Positions 41,831 to 51,352 of a stretch of DNA of 64,000 bases are shown here, piece by piece; the first letter of the stretch is position 1; each line of letters starts with the position of its first letter. The DNA is from Bacteroides sp. (GTDB taxonomy: Bacteria; Bacteroidota; Bacteroidia; Bacteroidales; Bacteroidaceae). The notes beneath the pieces are model-generated. The model made no database searches and was not told where the DNA came from. It worked only from the letters and a program-made list of their open reading frames with translations. The position numbers and the translations under genes were made by a program. The stretch covers positions 1 to 64,000 of the forward strand of contig JAJQFD010000037.1 in assembly GCA_021201335.1 (NCBI GenBank), read 5' to 3'.

Positions 41831-43144
41831 TTATTCCTGTATATTGTATTTTAAATTTTCTGCTTTCAAACCTGAACCTTTAGGAGTTTGCCCAATATTT
41901 TGCGGACAATAACTGAAACACCTTGCGCACCCCACACAGGCGGCGTGATCTATCTCGTATTGACGGCGCGTTCGTTTGACAGACAAACCTATCAGTGTAA
42001 GGCCAATCACCAAACCGATAAGCGCTCCGGCAAGGGTGGAATATAGTTTGAAATCGGCTTGTATGGTTTCGTATCTTCCGGTCAATTCTTCCACCGTACC
42101 ACCTTGTCCGTAAAAGGCTTCGAGTTCTACGGAAAGGATATCCTGCGGGTCTGCTTCGTGCTGCATCACCATATCGTAGAGGCGTACATCTTTATGGGCC
42201 CGGCTGAGTTGAGCGCTTACCGAACGCAACAGGATAGCTCCGGCTACAATCATCAAAGGCAGGATTACGAAATAATTGACAATGCGTTTGACACCTTGCA
42301 GGCGGCTTTCTTTCACTTTATTATCGTAGGGCGGTTTAATAGCATCAACCGGACAAGCGTTGTGGCAAAGTTCACAGTTGATACAAGGCTTTTGGGTAAG
42401 TTCTACTTTCCAGATGGAGACACGCGAAAAGAGGCTCAACAAGGCTCCGTAAGGGCAAAGGAAACGACAGAAGGGTCGTCCGATAAAAATGGAAGCCACG
42501 AGTAGCAAAGCACCGAAAGTAATCAGTCCGATATCGCCGCCCAGTCGGAATATTCCGATAAAAGGGTCGAAACGGCATATAATAAAGCTGCTGCGTGTTA
42601 CAGAATAAAGTACTGCGAAGATGAGGTAGAGCCACGGAATCAAACCGAGCACGGTAGTGACTGCTTTGGATAACTTATAATTCTTTACGTTGACCAATTC
42701 CTGTAGTGCGCCGAACGGACACACACCGGCGCAGAACACTCTTCCAAACAGGAATGCGAAGATTACGGGTAGTATAAAGAAAAGCAGAACAGATAGCGGC
42801 AAGATGTAGGTATTGTCTACCAACGCCAGGGATACGTTCTGAATGGAACCGATACTGCATACACATCCACTACGGAAAAAACCGAAATATGCAACTGAAA
42901 TAATGGATACCCAGATGACGGGTTTGCGGGTTCGTCTTTTAAGGACTGCTCATGCTACGATGCCCATCAATACGACAAGCAGAAAAATATCAATCGCCGT
43001 CCACAGGGTTTCGTCTGGCACCGGATAGGTCAGGTCGGGGTATTGGTAGCCTGACTCAAAATCGGGTTTGGGAAACCTGTTCTGGGCGCTTACCTTTAAA
43101 GGCAGTAACAGCGTCATACATATATATAACAGTTTCTTCATCAT
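41831..43144 (-). pseudogene. NapH/CcoG-like polytopic 4Fe-4S membrane protein interrupted by in-frame TGA
   Basis: 42950-43144 (signal peptide, TM, ...MGIVA*) in same frame with AVLKRRTRKPVIWVSIISVAYFGFFRSGCVCSIGSIQNVSLALVDNTYILPL... (41831-42823), FCAGVCPFG; CINCELCHNACPVDAI; CVGCARCFSYCP. Confidence 0.82.
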
Positions 43145-43713
43145 CAGTCTTTCAGTTTATAGGCAAAGTCCAGGGGCACACGTGTGATGGCATTCGATGC
43201 ACATACAGTCGCAATCTTACATTCGTTGCAGTCTTTACACAGGTCACGTTTGATTTGCAGATAGAGCGAGCCGTTCCCAAACGAACTGCATCCCTTCACA
43301 CACTTTCCGCAGCCGTTGCAGAGGTCTTCGTTGATGGTATATTCAAAGTACGGGTCTTCCACATACTTCCGTTCGATAGCGCCTGTAGGACACATCAGGT
43401 TTTCGGCCGCCGTATTGAGCTCCTTGACATTGGAACGGTAATAGCCGCCGCACAAGTCGCAGTATCCGCATACTTTATTAGCATGGATGCACTTCACAGC
43501 CGATATAGGCAGTACGCAGTGGGTCTCGCAACGTCCGCACTGGGTACATTTCTGCGGATCTATCTGCCAGTAATGGCTTGCTTCCTGTCCCTTTACTTTC
43601 CATACCAGTCCGCCGGTAAGCGCAAGGATGCTTCCTCCCGCCACGGCCGACCCGAGTATGCGGAGAAATTTCCGGCGTGCTATGGGGCTGTTTTTATTTT
43701 CGTTCTTTTCCAT
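43144..43713 (-). CDS. Ferredoxin-type 4Fe-4S protein with Tat-like signal
   Basis: ARRKFLRILGSAVAGGSI; CTQCGRCETHCVL, CGYCDLCGG, CNGCGKCVKGC, CKDCNECKIATVC. Confidence 0.87.
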   Translation of the reverse strand: MEKNENKNSPIARRKFLRILGSAVAGGSILALTGGLVWKVKGQEASHYWQIDPQKCTQCGRCETHCVLPISAVKCIHANKVCGYCDLCGGYYRSNVKELNTAAENLMCPTGAIERKYVEDPYFEYTINEDLCNGCGKCVKGCSSFGNGSLYLQIKRDLCKDCNECKIATVCASNAITRVPLDFAYKLKD

Positions 43714-43839
43714 TTGTATCGCTAACTATCTACAGTATATTCACTTTATTTCCCGATACACCAAAGTGTATTGGCTGTACGGATCACCAATTGTTTTCCG
43801 GCAATTGCCATAGATGCCCTGGTTAGTTCGTTGTTCAAT

Positions 43840-45021
43840 TCATTTTTTTGCAATGATTTCAGCAGGCGTTGCCGGGTCGGCAGAAGGTTTTAACACCGTT
43901 GTTATTCCTTTTTCCGACAGAACGTAGATTTTTCCGTCGGCATAGACCGGAGAAGGGTTCAACGGTCCGGTTCCTAACCGGAGTTGCCAAAGAAACTCAC
44001 CGGTAGACGCATTCAAACAGCAAATCCGGTTGTCCGGGCAGGTATACAGATACGGTTTCACATACAGATAGGATGACATCATGGGCGTATAGCCACTTTG
44101 TTCCCAGGCGATATGGGTTTTGGTACAGTCTCCCTGACCATCGGGGCGAACCGCCTGCACGGGCGCACGATTAGTGTGCGATGAATACACCAGCCCGTCG
44201 CCGATAACAGGCGAGGGTACGCACGGTTCACCGGGGCTGGCTATCGTCCAGATAAGTCGGCCGTCAACCGGATCGAAGCCTTGGATAACATCGCCGGCGG
44301 TGCTGATGATCTGGTCTTTTCCGTTGACTTGCATTACAATAGGAGTAGAATGTGCTATGCGAGACATGCCACGCATTCCCCGCCAACGCTCTTTGCCGGT
44401 ATTTTTGTCCAGGGCAAGCAGATACGATTTGTCCCATGGCTCCGAAAAACCGAGACTCTTCGGTTCTTCTCGATTACTGTGATTAATAGGTAAAATCAAT
44501 AAATCCTTATACAGAATTGGGGAGCAACCCATACCGTGGTGAGAATAAAAATCCAGGTCGGTATTGATCCATCGAACATTACCTTCGAAATCTAAAGCTG
44601 CAAAACCGCCGCCACTGAAAACTGCAAAAACAGTTTTGCCGTCTGTAACAGGTGTTGGCGTGGCATAAGAATTCATTTGATGCCTGTGTTGTTGTGGCTT
44701 TTGCGTAAACACGGTTTTGTTCCAAAGCATTTTTCCGGATTTACGATCCACAGCTATAATATGGCAGTTTTTACCCTCTTCTGTTGCCGTAGTAAGAAAA
44801 ATATGATCATTCCAGACAATTGGCGAAGACCAGCTTTCACCTGGAATATCTGTTTTCCATGCGATGTTTTCTTCGGAACTCCAACGTTCCGGAAGATCTT
44901 TCGCCGTGGAAATTCCCTGACCATTCGTACCCCGGAATTGAACCCAGTTTTCTGTTTCTTGGGCTGACGCTGTAAAAGCTGCCAAAACAAAGCAAATACT
45001 AAGAAAAATTGCGTTTTTCAT
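43840..45021 (-). CDS. PQQ-like beta-propeller, secreted
   Basis: ENWVQFRGTNGQGISTAKDLPERWSSEENIAWKTDIPGESWSSPIVW. Confidence 0.9.
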   Translation of the reverse strand: MKNAIFLSICFVLAAFTASAQETENWVQFRGTNGQGISTAKDLPERWSSEENIAWKTDIPGESWSSPIVWNDHIFLTTATEEGKNCHIIAVDRKSGKMLWNKTVFTQKPQQHRHQMNSYATPTPVTDGKTVFAVFSGGGFAALDFEGNVRWINTDLDFYSHHGMGCSPILYKDLLILPINHSNREEPKSLGFSEPWDKSYLLALDKNTGKERWRGMRGMSRIAHSTPIVMQVNGKDQIISTAGDVIQGFDPVDGRLIWTIASPGEPCVPSPVIGDGLVYSSHTNRAPVQAVRPDGQGDCTKTHIAWEQSGYTPMMSSYLYVKPYLYTCPDNRICCLNASTGEFLWQLRLGTGPLNPSPVYADGKIYVLSEKGITTVLKPSADPATPAEIIAKK

Positions 45022-45083
45022 GATGGATTTCTGATTATATGATTTTCAACTAATATTATTCCTTATCTATAAGCGTACATATT

Positions 45084-46139
45084 CTATATCGTTATCCCTT
45101 TCCGCAGTGGGCAGGCGCTTACTCCGCAGGAGGAGCAGGCGGTGGATGCGGCCAGTACTTTATCATACTGGTAGGTGCTGACTATGTTTTGGCCGGTTAC
45201 GAATATTTTGTCGCTTTGGACTTTTATGTCGTAGGCCGTATTGCCGCCGCCGAGGGTTTTCTTGTCGAGCAGCAGACTGCGAAATTCGCCATCGGGGCTA
45301 TAGCAGCTGATACGCGGATTTCCTTTTTCCGAAGTGATAATTTCACCGGTACCGGTATAGGCCAGGTGAACCGGATTACAGCATCCGCAGAACATACCGG
45401 TGGCTCCTCCGGCTTTTCCAAAGGAACCCATATATTCGCCATTGGCAGTATATTTCTCTACTCTATGCCTTCCGGGATTGGAGCAGTACAGTATTCCATC
45501 GGTGTAGGTGACGCCAAAAGAATAGCTTGGTATTACAAAACCGTCGGGACTTTGAACGAAGCGGACGAAATTACCTTCCGTGGTGTATTGACAGATATTT
45601 TTATGGGCTGCATCGGTTACGAACAGGCTACCCGGCGCTAACGCCATGGAACAGTAGTCGGACTGGTCGCTGCATGCCTCCCAGTCGCGGAGCCATTCGC
45701 CTTCCTGATTATAAACCTCGATACGGGTAGGAAAGAGGAGGTATATGTTTTTGTTGTCGGAAGCTATATCGCGCAGGTTGCTGCCAACAGCAAAATTGTT
45801 GACCAGGCCGCCCATGCGGTCATAGATCAATATATTGTTGGAAGCGGCAACGATAATATGATCACCTGCCAGTTCAAAGGCTTCTATAGGATCGGGAACA
45901 CTGAACGAAGACACCAGTTTGTAGGGCGAAGTGAAGTGGTCTTTCCCCAGTCCGCCTGTATTACCCCCGGTAGCGCTTTTCACGCTTGTATCAGGAATGG
46001 CAAAGTTTTTACTGAGCAAAACCCCCGATACTCCTACAATGCTTGCCCCGGCAAGAAACGAACCACACATTTGCAGGAACTTTCTGCGTGATACCTTTGG
46101 CTTTTTATCAGAGTTTGGTTCCATATTTTTTAAGTTCAA
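45084..46139 (-). CDS. NHL-repeat protein with Tat-like signal and Cys-rich C-terminus
   Basis: SRRKFLQMCGSFLAGAS; MFCGCCNPVHLAYTGTGEIITSEKGNPRIS; C-terminal CSSCGVSACPLRKG. Confidence 0.82.
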   Translation of the reverse strand: MNLKNMEPNSDKKPKVSRRKFLQMCGSFLAGASIVGVSGVLLSKNFAIPDTSVKSATGGNTGGLGKDHFTSPYKLVSSFSVPDPIEAFELAGDHIIVAASNNILIYDRMGGLVNNFAVGSNLRDIASDNKNIYLLFPTRIEVYNQEGEWLRDWEACSDQSDYCSMALAPGSLFVTDAAHKNICQYTTEGNFVRFVQSPDGFVIPSYSFGVTYTDGILYCSNPGRHRVEKYTANGEYMGSFGKAGGATGMFCGCCNPVHLAYTGTGEIITSEKGNPRISCYSPDGEFRSLLLDKKTLGGGNTAYDIKVQSDKIFVTGQNIVSTYQYDKVLAASTACSSCGVSACPLRKGITI

Positions 46140-46190
46140 TGTTCAATGTTCAAAGTTTAAAGAAACAAGTTCAACGTTCAATGTTTGACT
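46131..46190. repeat. Heptanucleotide-type (GTTCAAN) intergenic repeat
   Basis: taagttcaatgttcaatgttcaaagtttaaagaaacaagttcaacgttcaatg. Confidence 0.8.
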
Positions 46191-47140
46191 TATTGTATAC
46201 CGTCGGGTAAAGCCGTCGGTAATTGAAATATATTTATGGTCTTTTTCCCGGCGGCAAACAGTTGGCTACCGTCTGTCTGTACTTCGTAAGCCTTATTACC
46301 ACCTCCCAGAAGACGGCTGTTCAGGATAACTTCCCTGAATGTTCCGTTGCGCTCAAAGCTGCTGACACGGGGATTACCTTTTTCGGAGGTAATCATTTCA
46401 CCATTCGGTGTAAAGGTTATGTATGCAGGGTTGCAGCATCCGGCAAAGAAGCCGGCTTCGCCACCCGGTCCTCCGAATGCGGCTATAAATTTGCCGTCCA
46501 GCGTATAGGATTCCACCAGATGCCTGCCCGAATTGACACAGTAGATGGTATCGTTCCGGCTTTCAATATCAAAGGAATAGCTGGGAATGATAAAGTCGCG
46601 CGGGCTTTTGATAAAGCGGACAAAATTGCCTTCCGTGGTGTATTGGCAGATGTTTTTGTTTTCGGCATCGGTGACAAATACAAAGTCTCCTGCCAGGGCA
46701 AAAGAACAATAATCCGAAAGTTCGCTACAGGCTTCCCATTCGTGAACCAAGACACCTTCTTCCGAGTAAGCTTCGATGAAAGTAGGGTATAACACATAAA
46801 TGCGATTGTTTCCAACCGTAATATCGCGTACACCTTCTTTGACCGTAAAGGAAGCAAGTTGATTGCCTCCGCTATCACAGATATAAACCGATTGCCCGGT
46901 GGAGATATATAATTTACCGTTGTGCAGTTCAAAGCGGTTAATATCCTGTGGCAAATCAAAAGACGATATTTTTTTATAGCGGCTGTTGAACGGGGTTTCC
47001 TGCCGGGTTTCCGCATAGGTCGTTTCGTCCTTATTGACAGAACGTACCATGTACCAGATAAATCCGGCTACCACCAGCAGTATGGCTATATTGATAAGTA
47101 TTTTCAGGCTCTTGTTCATGATCATCCGATTTTTAGGCAT
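46190..47140 (-). CDS. NHL-repeat protein with N-terminal TM, paralogue of previous gene
   Basis: FFAGCCNPAYITFTPNGEMITSEKGNPRVS; same blade order as 45084-46139. Confidence 0.82.
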   Translation of the reverse strand: MPKNRMIMNKSLKILINIAILLVVAGFIWYMVRSVNKDETTYAETRQETPFNSRYKKISSFDLPQDINRFELHNGKLYISTGQSVYICDSGGNQLASFTVKEGVRDITVGNNRIYVLYPTFIEAYSEEGVLVHEWEACSELSDYCSFALAGDFVFVTDAENKNICQYTTEGNFVRFIKSPRDFIIPSYSFDIESRNDTIYCVNSGRHLVESYTLDGKFIAAFGGPGGEAGFFAGCCNPAYITFTPNGEMITSEKGNPRVSSFERNGTFREVILNSRLLGGGNKAYEVQTDGSQLFAAGKKTINIFQLPTALPDGIQ

Positions 47141-48549
47141 TTCACAATATGGGCATCCCGGACGATAAGCATTCCGTCAGCATAAGCCAAAGGCCCCCAG
47201 GCGTCGGCTCCGTCCATGACGCGTTGTTTCTTGAGTAGCTTCATCTCATTCTGGCCCACTTCATAAACATAGAGTTCACCATCGTCTTTGAACACGAACA
47301 GGTTATTGTTTATCAGCAGGTAAGGGCCGAGGCCAAAACGCTCATCGGCAGCCGATGTCCATACGGGCGAGCGCAGATTGGAGGGAGAATAACAGACGAG
47401 TTTCCCCCGGTGTCCACCTCCGTCTTTCGGCATCACGCTGATAATCATATTATTGTGGAATATCGGTGTCTGCTGTTCGCTCGAGAGGCCTTCGCTCGGT
47501 TTATACTGGTCGGTAACGGTTGCTGTCCATTGGTTTCCTGAACGGTCGACCTGTAAAAGTGCGCCTCCCGTACCGTAACCGGCTACCATAAATATCTGGT
47601 TCGGCGATATCTGTAGAGGAGACGGAGCGACTACCGACGGCTGCCACTTGGAGGCGTTCCACAAAAGGGTACCCCGGTCGTTTTCTTCTGCTGATACACC
47701 ACAAACGCCACCTACGCCAATATATACATAAGTTTTTTTGCCTCCGATAGTCATAGGCATGACGGAGGAATGCGACATTTTATAGTTCAACGTATTAGGT
47801 GTTGTCCAGAGGACTTCCCCTGTAAGGCAATTAAGTCCGGCCAGAAGGGTTTCTTCCCCGGCGGGAGCAAGTATGAGGATTCCGTTATCTACACGTGGAC
47901 ATTGCCCGGTGTACCAGAAAGGAACTTCCGTCTTATATTCTTTCTGCATATCGAGCGACCATTTCATATCGCCTGTTACAGGGTCGCAACACATCACATG
48001 TCCTTCGGGGCCGATGGTGATAATATAGTCATCGCCGATTGCCGGAACCGTACGGGAGAATCCGTGATTGCGTTTGATCGGTACACGGTACCAGCGGCGC
48101 CATAACTCTTTACCCGTTTCAAGCGAAAAGCAACGCAGGGCATCTGAACTCAACTGTTCGTTATAATCGAGCAGGTAAACCCTGCCGTTGTAGATAACGG
48201 GTGCTGCATGCCCTTCTCCTGTTTCTACACTCCATATCTCGGGATATTCATCATCGCCTGTATGGATTGTTTCCGGGGTACGGATGATATTGGTGGTCTG
48301 CTCTCCCCGGAAACTATTCCATTTCCCGGACAGAGAACTACCTTCATTAAGGTCTTCATACTTCATGAAAAATTCGCCTATCAAAACATCGTCGGCTTTA
48401 CGTGCTGTTCCTTCGGGACGGTTGTCGGCGCCGGGAGCCTGGATAGTAAGGTCTTCATAAGGGGCATAGAGATGCCACCCGACGATAAGAACGGTGTAAA
48501 GAAGTACCGTAAAAACGGTTGTGTACATTACTATCCTGTTATTTTTCAT
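47122..48549 (-). CDS. PQQ-like beta-propeller, membrane anchored
   Basis: N-terminal TM; GKWNSFRGEQTTNIIRTPETIHTGDDEYPEIWSVETGEGHAAPVIYNGRVYLLDY. Confidence 0.88.
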   Translation of the reverse strand: MKNNRIVMYTTVFTVLLYTVLIVGWHLYAPYEDLTIQAPGADNRPEGTARKADDVLIGEFFMKYEDLNEGSSLSGKWNSFRGEQTTNIIRTPETIHTGDDEYPEIWSVETGEGHAAPVIYNGRVYLLDYNEQLSSDALRCFSLETGKELWRRWYRVPIKRNHGFSRTVPAIGDDYIITIGPEGHVMCCDPVTGDMKWSLDMQKEYKTEVPFWYTGQCPRVDNGILILAPAGEETLLAGLNCLTGEVLWTTPNTLNYKMSHSSVMPMTIGGKKTYVYIGVGGVCGVSAEENDRGTLLWNASKWQPSVVAPSPLQISPNQIFMVAGYGTGGALLQVDRSGNQWTATVTDQYKPSEGLSSEQQTPIFHNNMIISVMPKDGGGHRGKLVCYSPSNLRSPVWTSAADERFGLGPYLLINNNLFVFKDDGELYVYEVGQNEMKLLKKQRVMDGADAWGPLAYADGMLIVRDAHIVKCLKIG

Positions 48550-48692
48550 ATTGAATTAAGTACTGTAAGCATATTACAAATATGGTCAGAATCTTATTTT
48601 TAACGATTAATAGCATGCGCTAAATAGAAAAATTAGCGGGTTAACACGAATAATCTCTTAACACTTTGCGTAAGCATTCCTTGAAGAGATTT

Positions 48693-48776
48693 GTGCCAAG
48701 CCTGTGGCACTGTGGTGCCAAGCTCGTTGCACTGTGGTGCCAAGCCCGTGGCACTATTGTGCCATGCCTTTGGCAC
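48693..48776. repeat. Four-unit array of 18-nt imperfect palindromes (GTGCCA-N6-TGGCAC-like), 22-nt period
   Basis: Units at 48693, 48715, 48737, 48759: gtgccaagcctgtggcac, gtgccaagctcgttgcac, gtgccaagcccgtggcac, gtgccatgcctttggcac. Confidence 0.92.
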
Positions 48777-48823
48777 TAGCTTCTTGCTTATTGCTCTTTG
48801 AACTTTAAACATCGGACCTTATA

Positions 48824-50032
48824 TTATTTCACCTTATACGCCATTAACGTATTCCCATGCCGCACGTACATCACGCCTTTGTAGAGCACAGGATGTGCCC
48901 AGTGTTGTTCCGTTCCGAGGGTAATGGGAAATTTGCTGATTAATTCGAATTTCTCCGGTGTTGCTTTTACGAGTGCCATTTCTCCTTTGTCGGAATAGCA
49001 GTAGAGCATTCCGTCGGCATCGGCAATAACGTTGCCGACAGCTATCGAACGGTCTTTATACTGTTGCTCGCCCGTTTTCCAGTCCAGACAGAACCAGTAT
49101 TTATGATTATCGCCGGAACCGTATACATAGTTGCCTACTTTTACTGCTCCGCCTGTTTTCGAATCGAATTCTTTGTTTTCCCAGACCTGCTCTACTTTCC
49201 GTCCACCATCTGTTAGCCGCAACATCACGGAACCTTTACCGTAACCGAATATACATAACAACATGTTGTCATGATATAGTGGGGTGTTGGGATGGATATT
49301 GCGCATATTATTATAGGGGAAAGACCAGAGCATTTTGCCCGTTGCGGCTTCTATTCCCAGAATATGATTGGCCGTAATGGTAACGATTTGCGGGATTTGT
49401 TGAGTGCTTATATACAAAGGGGAGCAATAGGCCGGAATGTCACCCTCTCCGGCGCAACTCCAGATTATATCGCCCGTATTTTTATGAAGCGCTACTACAT
49501 TGTTTTTTTCCCCGCCGGGCGTGATGATTACTTTTTCACCAATAATTAGTGGGGATTCATTAACTCCCCAGCGGATATTAGAACCCTGAAAGTCATTTAC
49601 AATATGTTTTTGCCACAGGATATTCAGGTTATTTTCATCCATGCAGACCAGAGCCCCGGTTCCGCTGTATATGTAAAGCTTTCCGTTGTCAACGGTGACA
49701 GTTCCTCTCGCTCCGTTGTAGTTGGTGTCCCATTCCGGACCGTAAGCTTTTTTATTGAGCAATTTACCGCTCAGGTCGAATACAAAGAGGTGGCCGTTTC
49801 CGTCGACCAGTCCGGTAATATAGATTTTATTGTTGGCTATGGCAGCGGAAGAATGCCCTTCACCCAGTCCGTTGTAATGCCATAACATCTGCGGCCCTTC
49901 CGTCAGCCACGATTTCATTAATCCGGTTTCCTTATAAATTCCGGTACGGTCTGGTCCTCTCCATTGGATTACATCCTGGGCGGAAAGGTTCAGGGAAGAG
50001 AAAATAATAAAAAGAATGGTTAACCTTTTCAT
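48824..50032 (-). CDS. PQQ-like beta-propeller, secreted
   Basis: QDVIQWRGPDRTGIYKETGLMKSWLTEGPQMLWHYNGLGEGHSSAAIANNKIYITG. Confidence 0.9.
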   Translation of the reverse strand: MKRLTILFIIFSSLNLSAQDVIQWRGPDRTGIYKETGLMKSWLTEGPQMLWHYNGLGEGHSSAAIANNKIYITGLVDGNGHLFVFDLSGKLLNKKAYGPEWDTNYNGARGTVTVDNGKLYIYSGTGALVCMDENNLNILWQKHIVNDFQGSNIRWGVNESPLIIGEKVIITPGGEKNNVVALHKNTGDIIWSCAGEGDIPAYCSPLYISTQQIPQIVTITANHILGIEAATGKMLWSFPYNNMRNIHPNTPLYHDNMLLCIFGYGKGSVMLRLTDGGRKVEQVWENKEFDSKTGGAVKVGNYVYGSGDNHKYWFCLDWKTGEQQYKDRSIAVGNVIADADGMLYCYSDKGEMALVKATPEKFELISKFPITLGTEQHWAHPVLYKGVMYVRHGNTLMAYKVK

Positions 50033-50046
50033 ACAACAATGATTTT

Positions 50047-51273
50047 CTATTTCATCTTATACGCCATTAACGTATCTCCATGCCGCACATACATTACGCC
50101 TTTATAGAGGACGGGATGTGCCCAGTGTTGTTCCGTTCCCATAGTAATCGAATACTTGCTAACGATATCCAGCTTTTCGGGAGTGGCTTTCGCAAGTACA
50201 ATTTCACCGCGGTCAGTATAGCAATAGAGCATGCCATCGTTGGCAATGATATTCCCCATAGCCAGTCCCCGTTCTTGCCATTTGATTTCTCCTGTATTCC
50301 AATCCACACAGAACCAAAAACGGTTACTATCGCCCGAGCCGTAAGCATAATTGCCGACTTTCACCATAGCACCGATGCGGTTATCCAGTTCTTTGGAAAA
50401 CCATACTTCCTCGATACTTCTGCCTCCGTTGAGAAGGCGTAACATCGTGGAACCTCTACCGTATCCACTGGTAAATAAAATCATATTGTTACTATATACA
50501 GGGGTATTTGCGTGTACAGAATGACGGTTGGTATTCGGGTGCGACCAAAGTTTCTTTCCGGTATTGGCATCTATACCAATGATATGGCTGGCAGTCATTG
50601 TCGTGATCAGAGGAACCTGCTGGTCACTGATATATAATGGAGAACAATAGGCCGACAGGTCTCCTTCGCCCGGGCTGCTCCATATTAACGCACCGGTATT
50701 TTTGTTCAGTGCAACCATATTGTGCTGTTTCCCGCCTGGTGTTGCAATTACTTTATCGTTAATGATCAATGGTGCTTCGCATATTCCCCATTCAATATTG
50801 GAAGAGTTGTATTCTTGTAGCAAATTCTTTTTCCAGATTACATTCAGGTTGTTCTGGTCGAAACAATAGATGTCGCCCAAACCACTGATAAGGTATAATT
50901 TACCACCATTAACGGTTATGGTTCCGCGAGGGCCATTGTAACTCTTTGTCCATTCCGGGCCATATTCTTTTTTAGACAGTAATTTGCCAGCCATATCGAA
51001 TACATAGATAAACCCTTTTCCATCCGATAATCCGGTCACATAAATCTTATCCGAATCAATGGCCACTGACGAATGTCCTTCTCCCAATCCGTCATAATGC
51101 CATAAAAGGTCGGGGCCTTTCTCCGGCCATGATTTAAGCAATCCCGGTTCGTTATAAATTCCAGATCGATCGGTTCCCCGCCATTGAATATTATCCTGTG
51201 CAGATAAGGATAAGGTAAGAAGTGATAAGCATAAGATAAATACCTTTTTCATGATTATATTTTTTAAGTTCAA
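50047..51273 (-). CDS. PQQ-like beta-propeller, tandem paralogue of 48824-50032
   Basis: QDNIQWRGTDRSGIYNEPGLLKSWPEKGPDLLWHYDGLGEGHSSVAIDSDKIYVTG; near-identical C-termini. Confidence 0.9.
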   Translation of the reverse strand: MNLKNIIMKKVFILCLSLLTLSLSAQDNIQWRGTDRSGIYNEPGLLKSWPEKGPDLLWHYDGLGEGHSSVAIDSDKIYVTGLSDGKGFIYVFDMAGKLLSKKEYGPEWTKSYNGPRGTITVNGGKLYLISGLGDIYCFDQNNLNVIWKKNLLQEYNSSNIEWGICEAPLIINDKVIATPGGKQHNMVALNKNTGALIWSSPGEGDLSAYCSPLYISDQQVPLITTMTASHIIGIDANTGKKLWSHPNTNRHSVHANTPVYSNNMILFTSGYGRGSTMLRLLNGGRSIEEVWFSKELDNRIGAMVKVGNYAYGSGDSNRFWFCVDWNTGEIKWQERGLAMGNIIANDGMLYCYTDRGEIVLAKATPEKLDIVSKYSITMGTEQHWAHPVLYKGVMYVRHGDTLMAYKMK

Positions 51274-51352
51274 AGTTCTAAGTTCAAAGTTTAATGTTCA
51301 AGGTTCAAGGTTTCGGGTGTCAAATTGAACTTTGAACCTTGAACCTTGAACT
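51266..51352. repeat. Heptanucleotide-type repeats in inverted arrangement (GTTCAAN ... TTGAACY)
   Basis: ttaagttcaaagttctaagttcaaagtttaatgttcaaggttcaagg ... ttgaactttgaaccttgaaccttgaac. Confidence 0.85.

Noticed and set aside
42950-42952. Selenocysteine or recoded TGA
   Set aside because: No SECIS-like hairpin recognised and no Cys expected at this linker position; simple nonsense change is more likely.
42952-43725. 257-aa plus-strand ORF
   Set aside because: Antisense to a clear ferredoxin-domain gene with CxxCxxC motifs; shadow ORF.
48693-48776. Possible CRISPR array
   Set aside because: 22-nt period with 4-nt gaps; not a repeat-spacer structure.
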